From Paludibacteraceae bacterium (lineage in GTDB: Bacteria; Bacteroidota; Bacteroidia; Bacteroidales; Paludibacteraceae), in NCBI GenBank assembly GCA_947471245.1, contig CANIXM010000008.1, positions 1-15,497 on the forward strand: 15,497 bases of DNA, given 5' to 3'. The first letter of the stretch is position 1; each line of letters begins with the position of its first letter. Positions 1 to 7,063 of the stretch are shown piece by piece. The position numbers and the translations under genes are program-made. The notes under the pieces were generated by a model. The model made no database searches, had not been told where the DNA came from, and saw only the letters and a program-made list of their open reading frames with translations.

Positions 1-46
1 GCACCCCTTGACCTCCAAACCCTGCAATTATTATTTCCTCTTTCAT
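1..46 (-). CDS. korC: 2-oxoacid:ferredoxin oxidoreductase gamma subunit (partial, N-terminus only)
   Basis: Only the first 15 codons lie inside the window; the gene runs off the left edge. On the minus strand the ATG at 44-46 opens MKEEIIIAGFGGQGV, the typical start of the gamma subunit of 2-oxoacid:acceptor oxidoreductases, in which a beta strand leads into the GxGGQGV loop. In the family this subunit completes the enzyme together with the alpha (pyrimidine-binding) and TPP-binding beta chains. An AAGGAAA stretch about 9 bases upstream of the ATG is a plausible ribosome binding site. The gene follows the beta subunit with a gap of 77 bases and the same orientation, so it is very probably the last or next gene of the same operon. 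The name rests on a short motif plus gene order; the exact substrate class (2-oxoglutarate or branched-chain) cannot be decided. Confidence 0.85.
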   Translation of the reverse strand, partial: MKEEIIIAGFGGQGV

Positions 47-123
47 TACAAATTTCCTTTTTATAGAGTATCTCATTAATACTCATTTCAGTAATTGCTT
101 GATAACAAGCCTAATGCTAACAA

Positions 124-885
124 CTAGATATCTTTCATATCACCAAGTGGATAGGCAGGTATCATGTTTTGCTCCATCCAGTTATTTGAATCGGCAGGGG
201 TCATGTTCCACCCTGCACTACAGGTTGAGACTATTTCTACCACCGAAGTACCTTTATCAAGCATGGAGTTTTCCAGTGCTTTCTTAATCGCTTTTTTGGT
301 TTTTCTGATATTGGCAATATTATGCACACTTTGTCTGGTTACATAGCACGTCCCGTCTAGCTGTGCTAAAAGTTTGGTCATATCCAACGGATGTCCGCTT
401 AATGGCACTGTTCTGCCCGATGGTGATGTTGTTGACTTCATCCCATTCAAGGTAGTTGGTGCCATTTGTCCACCTGTCATGCCATATATGCCATTATTGA
501 TGAAAAATATTGCGATGTTTTCACCTCTATTGCACGTATGTATAGTTTCTGCTGTACCTATTGCAGCTAAGTCGCCATCACCCTGATAAGTAAACACATA
601 TCTATCAGGGAGCAGTCGCTTCACCGCAGTAGCCAATGACGGTGCTCTGCCGTGAGCAGCTTGTTGCCAGTCAATATCTATGTATTTATATCCAAAAACG
701 GCACAACCCACAGGTGCAATACCAATGGTTTTATCTTGTATGTCCAATTCTTCAATCACTTCAGCAATGAGCTTGTGAACTACTGAATGGCTACACCCAG
801 GACAATAATGCATGGGTGTATCATTCATCACTTTGGTCTTTGCATAGACTAAGTTTTTAGGATCAATTATATCGTTTAAAGTCAT
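124..885 (-). CDS. korB: 2-oxoacid:ferredoxin oxidoreductase beta subunit, TPP-binding
   Basis: This 253-residue protein is the thiamine-pyrophosphate-binding subunit of a CoA-dependent 2-oxoacid:ferredoxin oxidoreductase. The family decarboxylates 2-oxoglutarate (or another 2-oxoacid) to the acyl-CoA and reduces ferredoxin, reversibly, in the cytoplasm. Visible signatures are the N-terminal CPGC motif (residues 28-31), the TPP/Mg motif beginning GDGDLAAIG (102-110) and ending in the NN pair (130-131), and the following GIYGMTGGQMAPTT segment. The length is normal for two-chain-core Kor/Vor beta subunits. It sits 22 bases downstream of the alpha subunit and 77 bases upstream of the gamma subunit. 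Family annotation in Bacteroidota alternates between 2-oxoglutarate (Kor) and 3-methyl-2-oxobutanoate (Vor) names; I cannot separate them from sequence, so the symbol is given for the complex rather than for a proven substrate. Confidence 0.92.
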   Translation of the reverse strand: MTLNDIIDPKNLVYAKTKVMNDTPMHYCPGCSHSVVHKLIAEVIEELDIQDKTIGIAPVGCAVFGYKYIDIDWQQAAHGRAPSLATAVKRLLPDRYVFTYQGDGDLAAIGTAETIHTCNRGENIAIFFINNGIYGMTGGQMAPTTLNGMKSTTSPSGRTVPLSGHPLDMTKLLAQLDGTCYVTRQSVHNIANIRKTKKAIKKALENSMLDKGTSVVEIVSTCSAGWNMTPADSNNWMEQNMIPAYPLGDMKDI

Positions 886-907
886 AATTATAATTCTGTT
901 AATCTGA

Positions 908-1990
908 TTATTTATTTACAATCAGTCTTTTCATTGCCTCTAGAACCTCATCAGGAGTAGGTATTATCCCACCCAATCTTCCATAATGCTCTACAGGAAC
1001 TTGTCCATTGACGGCAAGTCTTACGTCGTCCACCATCTGTCCTGCGTTCAATTCAACAGTGAGCATGGCTTTAACTTGACTTGCATAAGCTTTTATTTCA
1101 TTGGTTGGAAATGGGAATAAAGTAATTGGGCGAAGTAATCCTACTTTAATTCCCTCTTCACGTGCCAATTCTACAACTTTTTGAGATATACGAGCACTTG
1201 TTCCAAAGGCAATAATAAGGTAATCAGCATCTTCGCAAGAAAACTCTTCGTATCGAACTTCTGCCTCTTGAATTCGTTTATAGTTAGCTTGAAGTCTGAG
1301 ATTTATGATTTCCATATCTTCGGAATACAATTCCAAAGTGAGAATATAATTTGGTGCTCTATCGGCTGTTTTTCCCAAAGTAGCCCAAGGGTATTTTTCT
1401 CTTATCTCGTCATTGGTCAATCGTGGTCTGAAAGGAGGCAAAATCGCCTTCTCCATCATCTGTCCAATAATTCCATCAGTCAGAATCATGGTCGGTATTC
1501 GATATTGGAATGCAAGATCAAAAGCTAGTACGGTATGATCGGCCATTTCTTGTACAGAAGCTGGTGCTAACACAATCATCTTGTAATCACCATGTCCCCC
1601 ACCCTTCACGCTTTGATAATAGTCTGCTTGGCTCGCTTGAATTGTACCAATACCAGGACCACCACGCATCACATTTACAAGTACACAAGGTAACTCGGCA
1701 CAAGCTAAATCTGAAATACCCTCTTGCATTAGACTTACTCCTGGACTTGAAGAACTTGTCATTGCCCTCTTACCACATCCTGCGGCTCCAAACACCATGT
1801 TGATAGATGCCAATTCACTTTCGGCTTGAAGTACTACCATTCCTGTTGTATTCCAAGGCGCAATAGCCATCATCGTTTCCATTATTTCAGACTGGGGTGT
1901 AATAGGATAGCCGAAATATCCATCGCAACCACAACGTATGGCTGCTTCGGCAATGGCTTCATTACCCTTCATTAGTCTTACTTCTTCCAT
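908..1990 (-). CDS. korA: 2-oxoacid:ferredoxin oxidoreductase alpha subunit (KorA/VorB type)
   Basis: This 360-residue protein is the alpha chain of the complex, which in this family carries the pyrimidine-binding half of the TPP site and the C-terminal transketolase-like domain. Evidence is the YPITPQSE motif (28-35), the conserved AESELASINMVFGAAGCG region (56-73), the following TSSSSPG and MQEGISDLA segments, and the GGPGIGTIQASQADYYQ stretch (110-126). The C-terminal half (about 245-355) reads as the transketolase C-terminal-like domain, with GTSARIS and VGLLRPITLFPFP. The chosen start gives MEEVRLMKGNEA, the usual opening for Bacteroidota members; an internal Met7 is possible. The gene lies 33 bases after the ferredoxin subunit and 22 bases before beta. 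Automatic annotation often calls this chain VorB (3-methyl-2-oxobutanoate dehydrogenase subunit); the substrate is unproven. Confidence 0.92.
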   Translation of the reverse strand: MEEVRLMKGNEAIAEAAIRCGCDGYFGYPITPQSEIMETMMAIAPWNTTGMVVLQAESELASINMVFGAAGCGKRAMTSSSSPGVSLMQEGISDLACAELPCVLVNVMRGGPGIGTIQASQADYYQSVKGGGHGDYKMIVLAPASVQEMADHTVLAFDLAFQYRIPTMILTDGIIGQMMEKAILPPFRPRLTNDEIREKYPWATLGKTADRAPNYILTLELYSEDMEIINLRLQANYKRIQEAEVRYEEFSCEDADYLIIAFGTSARISQKVVELAREEGIKVGLLRPITLFPFPTNEIKAYASQVKAMLTVELNAGQMVDDVRLAVNGQVPVEHYGRLGGIIPTPDEVLEAMKRLIVNK

Positions 1991-2023
1991 ATATTATTAA
2001 TTGAATCGTAAATAAAAATCTTC

Positions 2024-2257
2024 CTATTCTGTCTTGTTTTTCACCTTGTACACAGTAATACAAGCATCTGGACACACATAAGCGCATGCTGCGCACCCAA
2101 CACATGAATCTGCATTAGACATGTAAGAAAAATTATATCCTTTGAGATTTGAATCTGGTGATAGTGATAAAACTTTTGCAGGACAAGCAACTACACATAA
2201 ATTACATCCCTTACATCTTTCTGTATTTACAACTATTGCCCCTTTGACTTTTGCCAT
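2024..2257 (-). CDS. korD: 2[4Fe-4S] ferredoxin-type (delta) subunit of the 2-oxoacid oxidoreductase
   Basis: This small protein of 77 residues carries two complete bacterial ferredoxin cluster motifs, CKGCNLCVVACP near the N-terminus and CVGCAACAYVCP in the second half, so it should bind two [4Fe-4S] clusters and pass electrons from the TPP site to free ferredoxin. I place the start at the ATG at 2255-2257 (MAKVKGAIVVNTERCKGC). A frame extension to 2287 would add ten residues (MQVESNSLII), which do not belong to the family. It is the first gene of the operon order ferredoxin, alpha, beta, gamma, common for Kor/Vor complexes in Bacteroidota. There is no strong Shine-Dalgarno sequence, which is normal for the phylum. 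Confidence 0.92.
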   Translation of the reverse strand: MAKVKGAIVVNTERCKGCNLCVVACPAKVLSLSPDSNLKGYNFSYMSNADSCVGCAACAYVCPDACITVYKVKNKTE

Positions 2258-2394
2258 TATTATTAGAGAGTTTGATTCGACCTGCAAATGTACAAAATAT
2301 AACTAACAGATTTAAAAATTCAGGTCATTTTTTGGTTATGTCTATTCAAAAACAAATTAACTTGTGTACATACAAGTAACTTATCATATCGTGA

Positions 2395-2402
2395 CAAAGT
2401 TA
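2395..2402 (-). promoter_or_regulatory. Possible -7 element for the kor operon
   Basis: On the minus strand this reads TAACTTTG, an exact match to the Bacteroidota -7 consensus TAnnTTTG. Transcription from here would leave a leader of about 130 bases before the ferredoxin gene. I do not find a matching TTTG -33 box 19-21 bases upstream, so the call rests on one element in an AT-rich spacer and may be chance. Confidence 0.3.
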
Positions 2403-2439
2403 ATGCATAACAATTCTATTGCGTTAGTTGTTTGATTAA

Positions 2440-2907
2440 TCACCAAAGTTTGAACGGTTTTTTACTTAACTGCGAATTAAAATAACGGTTATCATTCATT
2501 ATTTCCGCTCCCAACCAAATTGGTTTACTGACAGTTACCCATTCTGACTCCAATTCCAATTCGGCTACAACTAGCCCTTCATTTTCAGCATGAAACTCAT
2601 CAACCTCAAATTTTTGATTTTCAAAATACACTTCATATCTTGTTTTTCGAATCACATAGGGTTCACATAAGTCCAACAACTCTTCTGCTTCGTGCAATGA
2701 AATTTCTTTTTCCCACTCATAACGGCTTATACCATCGCTGTGCGCTGTCCCTTTAATAGTCAGAAAACCTTGATTATCCCTAACCCTGACCCTGACTGTA
2801 CGTTCAGGCACTGTTGATAAATAGCCTTGAGCTATTTGATAATGAACAGTGGCATGTGACTTATAATCACCTACAACTGCATATTTACGTTCTATTTCGA
2901 TTGCCAT
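2440..2907 (-). CDS. CYTH domain protein, probable inorganic triphosphatase-like
   Basis: This 155-residue protein is a compact CYTH (triphosphate tunnel metalloenzyme) domain with nothing added. It opens with the hallmark EIERK (residues 4-8), followed by the alternating charged strands that line the tunnel: RVRVR (39-43), TIKG (50-53), YEWEKE (63-68), RKTRY (87-91), VDEF (102-105) and AELELE (115-120). The tail, with WLG, NDNRYFNSQLSK and a final PF, matches the short bacterial branch. Family members hydrolyse inorganic triphosphate or other triphosphorylated substrates with a divalent metal; the substrate here is not known. It lies 146 bases downstream of the AddB-like gene and 182 bases upstream of the ferredoxin gene on the same strand, and no functional link to either is evident. 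The ATG is preceded by AGGAAAAGAGT, a weak ribosome binding site. Confidence 0.88.
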   Translation of the reverse strand: MAIEIERKYAVVGDYKSHATVHYQIAQGYLSTVPERTVRVRVRDNQGFLTIKGTAHSDGISRYEWEKEISLHEAEELLDLCEPYVIRKTRYEVYFENQKFEVDEFHAENEGLVVAELELESEWVTVSKPIWLGAEIMNDNRYFNSQLSKKPFKLW

Positions 2908-3053
2908 ACTCTTTTCCTATTTTAAATATTTAATTTTACATTGATTTAACTATCTGTAAACACGTGACCAATTTAAAGTATTACAGTTGTCTTTCTATTT
3001 ACAATCTAATACATTAACAGACTTTTAACTTACAACTCAATCCTTCAAACCAC

Positions 3054-5933
3054 CTATCTGTTACATATTTCTTTAAATTTACAATACACACAAGCTTTCA
3101 AATTGTCAGTTTGAGTAAATGGGTTCTCTTTATCAAAGATGGATTCTATACATGATCTCAAAAGGTTGCAAAACTCTTCTTCGTAGTTTCCAAAATCATT
3201 TACAGTGTAAGTTTCTTTATTTCCTGATTTGTGTACCAATTCAGTAGTAAAACCACTTTTAAAAGTATTACGCATAAAAAACACACCTGGTGCAATTTGC
3301 TTTCCTTGAGCTTTTGATTTGTAGAGAAGTGCATAAAGAAATGTTTGAAGTACAAACTTTGGACGGTTATCCAGATCCGAATCAAACAAATCGGACATGG
3401 ATTCAAATTCCAGCGAACCACTTCCTGTTTTGTAATCTAGGATTCGAAGCACATCGTTCTTACAATCTATTCTATCAATAAATCCTTTAATATTAACCAA
3501 TTTGGAGCCATTATTGATTGGAAATTGAATGCTACATGGTTCTTCTGATTGAATGTACAAAAATGGGGTGTGTAGCTTATCAATCTTTAGACTCTGAATG
3601 ACATATTTCTTTAGGACTCTGGCTATAAGCAAATTATTACCCTCTAACTCTACTTCTACATCATTGGCTCGCTTTAAGTAAATTTTGACAAATGCCTTTT
3701 TAATTAGTTGCTCTATCAAAAATTCATTTCTGATAATAGTCTCTAATTCGGTTTCATTCATTAGCTTCCCCACAAATGGAGCATAGACAAATTCCATTAC
3801 AGTATGATACAAAGTCCCAAAAGTATCAGATTCTATGGTTTCAGTAATCTCATCTGCAACATCCATTTTCTCAATCCTGCTGAGGTAAAACTGAAGAGGA
3901 CAGGCAATATAAGTACTAATTGAACTGGCTGATAATGCACTACCTTCACCTATTTGATCACAAAACTTCTCCAACTGTTGCATCACATAGTCGGTCTTTT
4001 GTATTTGTATCGGAACATGGGCATGAAATGCAATATCAAATGATAATGATTTTTGTTGAACATCAATGCCATAATGAAATTTCAACTGATTGTAAAACCT
4101 ACTTATCTCACCACGTTGACCTCCCTCTGTACGTGAGTCATAAATAAAAAACACTTTTTTTGCTCGATGTATCAACCTGTAAAAGTTATAAGCAGTAATA
4201 GCATCTTGTTGTTCATAAGTGGGCAAATCAAATCCTTTCCTCAAATTGGCAGGTATAAAACTTTGAGAATTAGACTTCTTTGGAAAAGTCCCTTCATTGA
4301 AAGATGTAATGATAAGATTCTCAAAATCCAATCCTCGCACCTCAAGCACTCCCATAACTTGCAAACCACTCAATGGTTCGCCCACGAATGGAATGGAAAT
4401 GCCACCTATCAATTGTCTAATTAACTTGATCAGTGTTTCCAGATTCAAATCAATGGCAATAGGCTTTTGTTGAATAATATCCCTCAATCGATTCAGCGAC
4501 ACGTACAATTGATACAAGAAGTCACACTCTAGTTGAAACTTTGATGCACCCTCATCATGTTGATGCCATTTTTCTTGCAACAACAATAAAAGTTGGATCA
4601 AATAATCAATAAACAAGTTTGTACTATCAGGTCTCTGAAATAGAATTGAGAATAATTCATTCTTGTGAAGCAAAGACGATTCAATATAAATCAGGTTGTT
4701 CTTAATAATCTGCTGTGTGAGATTTGTAACATCATCCCTATACAGCAGACCCACATACTGATGATTAATCACGTTGATCACATGTTGATGATAAAAACTA
4801 TGCCCATTTTGAGATTTACGTCCCCTCTTATGCAATTCAAAAACATGTTCAAGTAAACCAATTACAGGAGTGGCATTGATGGGCAATCCCATCGTAATAT
4901 TGATTTTTTGGATTTGGGAGGGGATGCAGTTCAAAAGTGGTAACAACAATGCTTCATCAGGCAATATCACAGCTGTATTCATCCATTCATCGCTAGGGAC
5001 ATCATCTGGGAATAGGTTATCAAGTATGGTGAACACTTGTTTGGCTTGACCCACTGATGAAGGAACACCCACCATTTCAATGCGAGGACTGGATAATGGT
5101 TCCTGGGCTGCTACGATTTCGAACTTTGATCCAAACATAGTCAAATTTTCAGCAAAGTACATGGATGCTTTATTTGCCGCATCTGTCAATGTAAAACTTT
5201 CATAATCCCAATAAAAATCAGCCTTTCCTCGCTTTTTCAACTCCACAAACAACTTCTTCTCACAAGGGTTCAATGCATTAAACCCAACAAAAACAAATTG
5301 CTTTTCATCCCACCTTGAGTCATTCGAAGTTGAAAATTCTTCAACCACCGCTCTACAAATCCGACCTTCTGTTGCCAAACCTTCGCAAAGAAGTTTATGA
5401 CGAAACTGGTCATAAATGGGATACAAAATCTTCCAAGTTGCTTCAAATTTTTGTGACGAAACACCTACCACTGTTGGTGAAAAGCTAGCCCAAAAATCTT
5501 GGATGGCGCGAATCTGATTTTCAGAGAAAGACTCAAATCTTCCTTCAATTTCTTTCAAATCCTTTAAATTGCTAAAAAGTTGACGTGCGTCCACAAGGTA
5601 TTTGTCTATATCATTGAAATCAGTTAGTAGCATTTCGCCCCAAAAAATAAAAGTATCAAATGTTTCTTCACTCTTACTATTTTCAATGTATATCTCATAG
5701 AGATAAAACAACTGCAACAATCTATCTGCTACTTTCAAATTAGTCATCGAATAAAAACAATCGTTAATCGTCATTATATCAGGACTAAACATTGGAACAT
5801 CAATCATTTCAGATATGTGCCTTTGAAAAAACAGTCCTGCACGTCTATTTGGAAAAACAAAAGTAAAATCGGTTATCTGTGAACCGAAATTCTGGTAATA
5901 CGTAGCAGCAACCCTACCAATAAATGAATTCAT
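3054..5933 (-). CDS. AddB-like PD-(D/E)XK nuclease / inactivated helicase with Fe-S staple
   Basis: This 959-residue protein resembles AddB, the nuclease-bearing partner of AddA in double-strand-break end processing before RecA loading. The N-terminal half is a degenerate UvrD-like helicase: FVFPNRRAGLFFQ (25-37) lies where a Walker A would be and has no GKT. LEVRGLDFENLIITSFNEG (530-548) is the conserved late helicase-like motif. The C-terminal nuclease domain shows H710 in GTLYHTVME, D820 in GFIDRID, D833 and K835 in LDYKTG, and the Q863-x3-Y867 motif, so the active site looks intact. One cysteine before the nuclease (C678, in ACPLQF) and three at the end (C948, C951, C957, spaced CxxCxxxxxC) form the expected 4Fe-4S staple. 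The gene is complete. An AddA/UvrD helicase, often adjacent in this phylum, is not next to it here; upstream is a divergent gene. Confidence 0.85.
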   Translation of the reverse strand: MNSFIGRVAATYYQNFGSQITDFTFVFPNRRAGLFFQRHISEMIDVPMFSPDIMTINDCFYSMTNLKVADRLLQLFYLYEIYIENSKSEETFDTFIFWGEMLLTDFNDIDKYLVDARQLFSNLKDLKEIEGRFESFSENQIRAIQDFWASFSPTVVGVSSQKFEATWKILYPIYDQFRHKLLCEGLATEGRICRAVVEEFSTSNDSRWDEKQFVFVGFNALNPCEKKLFVELKKRGKADFYWDYESFTLTDAANKASMYFAENLTMFGSKFEIVAAQEPLSSPRIEMVGVPSSVGQAKQVFTILDNLFPDDVPSDEWMNTAVILPDEALLLPLLNCIPSQIQKINITMGLPINATPVIGLLEHVFELHKRGRKSQNGHSFYHQHVINVINHQYVGLLYRDDVTNLTQQIIKNNLIYIESSLLHKNELFSILFQRPDSTNLFIDYLIQLLLLLQEKWHQHDEGASKFQLECDFLYQLYVSLNRLRDIIQQKPIAIDLNLETLIKLIRQLIGGISIPFVGEPLSGLQVMGVLEVRGLDFENLIITSFNEGTFPKKSNSQSFIPANLRKGFDLPTYEQQDAITAYNFYRLIHRAKKVFFIYDSRTEGGQRGEISRFYNQLKFHYGIDVQQKSLSFDIAFHAHVPIQIQKTDYVMQQLEKFCDQIGEGSALSASSISTYIACPLQFYLSRIEKMDVADEITETIESDTFGTLYHTVMEFVYAPFVGKLMNETELETIIRNEFLIEQLIKKAFVKIYLKRANDVEVELEGNNLLIARVLKKYVIQSLKIDKLHTPFLYIQSEEPCSIQFPINNGSKLVNIKGFIDRIDCKNDVLRILDYKTGSGSLEFESMSDLFDSDLDNRPKFVLQTFLYALLYKSKAQGKQIAPGVFFMRNTFKSGFTTELVHKSGNKETYTVNDFGNYEEEFCNLLRSCIESIFDKENPFTQTDNLKACVYCKFKEICNR

Positions 5934-6239
5934 ATCGTGATATTTTATTTCTGCTAAGTTAAGTCATTTTTCGTAATATATAAAATCTGACTCACATCAG
6001 CATTTTATAAAAAATCACTCAACACAAATAACAAACGACCTACATTAATTAAAATTTATCATCTCAACTATTGAACACAAATAGACTTGTCAATAAGTTT
6101 TTTGTGAGATAATCGGCAATAAATTTGATTTTTTTCAAAAAAAAACATACTTTTGTATTGTTTTGGCCGTTTACATGTGAACAACACAATCAAGCAATTA
6201 AATTAAGCTGCTGAACAAAGACTTAGATCTATATTTTTT
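5934..6239. other. Divergent intergenic region
   Basis: This 306-base AT-rich stretch separates the minus-strand AddB-like gene from the plus-strand FISUMP gene. It contains one consensus Bacteroidota promoter pointing right (6124-6155). I find no TAnnTTTG-type box for the leftward AddB-like gene, no tRNA, no convincing small coding frame, and no strong hairpin. Confidence 0.6.
6124..6155 (+). promoter_or_regulatory. Bacteroidota-type promoter for the FISUMP gene
   Basis: TTTG at 6124-6127 (-33) and TACTTTTG at 6148-6155 (-7, consensus TAnnTTTG) are separated by exactly 20 bases, inside the 19-21 range known for the primary sigma factor of this phylum. Transcription would start near 6160-6163, leaving an untranslated leader of roughly 80 bases before the ATG at 6240. 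Confidence 0.75.
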
Positions 6240-6983
6240 ATGAAAAGAACTTCTAGTTTAATACAGTTTAAATATTACATTGTTTTATTTTTGATATTTC
6301 TAAGTTGCAATCTTATTGCACAAAGAATGCAAATTGTAAAAGATTATGATGGGAATGTTTATCATACGGTGAAGATTGGTGACCAAATATGGATGGTTGA
6401 AAATCTCAAAACTACACATTTTAGAAACGGGAAATCCATTCCTAATGTTAAAGACAATAACGATTGGACGTCTTTGACAAGCCCAGCATATTGCATCTAT
6501 CAAAACAAACCAGAGCACAAAGACAAATACGGTCTGCTTTATAACTTTTATACTGTTGCGGATTCAACAAACATATTAGCTCCTTCAGGATGGCATGTAG
6601 CTACAAATGAGGACTGGAAAACACTGCAAAACTATCTAATCAAAGGTCGGTTTAATTTTGACAAAAGCACTGATGGAGCAAAATTTGGTAAGGCGCTAGC
6701 AGCTAAATCTGATTGGATTATTACAAAAGATGAATTTGGTGGAGCAGTAGGTGATGATTTGTCAAAAAACAACATTACAGGATTTTCAGCACTGCCTGCT
6801 GGTTATCGATATGACGGTGGATTGTTTTATGACATGGGATGCAGTGCCTATTGGTGGACTTCCACAGAGAATAAAGCTTCAGTGGCTTGGTACAAATCGA
6901 TGAGATGTGACTACTGGGGACTTTTCACTTTTCGTGACGTAAAAACAGAAGGATTTTCTGTAAGGTGTATAAAAGACAAATAA
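6240..6983 (+). CDS. Secreted FISUMP-domain protein (Fibrobacter succinogenes major paralogous domain)
   Basis: This 247-residue exported protein has a basic N-terminus, a hydrophobic core (about residues 11-22) and a likely signal peptidase I site after NLIAQ (about 24-28). The rest is one FISUMP domain: GDQIWMVENLKTTHFRNG (47-64), YGLLYNFYTV (97-106), APSGWHVATNEDW (114-126), GFSALPAGYR (181-190), YWWTSTE (204-210) and the terminal FSVRCIKD (239-246). The domain is frequent in Bacteroidota and Fibrobacteres surface or secreted proteins, but its biochemical role is not established; a carbohydrate or cell-surface role is often assumed. There is no C-terminal type IX sorting domain and no second domain. 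The gene is a stand-alone unit, with its own promoter 85 bases upstream and an intrinsic terminator directly downstream. A cysteine at 23 is possible as a lipidation site, but the preceding FLS is a poor lipobox. Confidence 0.85.
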   Translation: MKRTSSLIQFKYYIVLFLIFLSCNLIAQRMQIVKDYDGNVYHTVKIGDQIWMVENLKTTHFRNGKSIPNVKDNNDWTSLTSPAYCIYQNKPEHKDKYGLLYNFYTVADSTNILAPSGWHVATNEDWKTLQNYLIKGRFNFDKSTDGAKFGKALAAKSDWIITKDEFGGAVGDDLSKNNITGFSALPAGYRYDGGLFYDMGCSAYWWTSTENKASVAWYKSMRCDYWGLFTFRDVKTEGFSVRCIKDK

Positions 6984-7003
6984 TCTTATGATTTTCAATA
7001 TTG

Positions 7004-7040
7004 AAAAGCTACTAAACGATATTCGTTAGTAGCTTTTTTT
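7004..7040 (+). terminator. Rho-independent terminator after the FISUMP gene
   Basis: The arms AAAAGCTACTAAACGA and TCGTTAGTAGCTTTT pair over about 15 base pairs with one bulged A and a TAT loop, and the second arm runs into eight consecutive-strand T residues. It begins 20 bases after the stop codon. It ends only 23 bases before the murF-alr start codon, so it also lies in the leader of that gene. Confidence 0.88.
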
Positions 7041-7063
7041 AATATTCATGATTTCTTTTTCTT

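Noticed and set aside
2258..2287. Ten-codon upstream extension of the ferredoxin subunit (start at 2287)
   Set aside because: The added residues do not fit the family, and the inner start gives the normal MAKVKG opening close to the first cluster motif.
5934..6120. Leftward promoter for the AddB-like gene in the divergent region
   Set aside because: Several CAAA stretches are present on the plus strand, but none is followed by nnTA to make a TAnnTTTG box on the minus strand.
6240..6330. Lipoprotein signal (Cys23) in the FISUMP protein
   Set aside because: The residues before the cysteine are F-L-S, a poor lipobox, and a signal peptidase I site after the AQ fits better; it is kept only as a weak alternative.
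7001..7037. TAGCTTTT in the terminator as a -7 box for murF-alr
   Set aside because: It lacks the final G, overlaps the hairpin arm, and the nearest TTG lies 26 bases upstream, outside the usual spacing.
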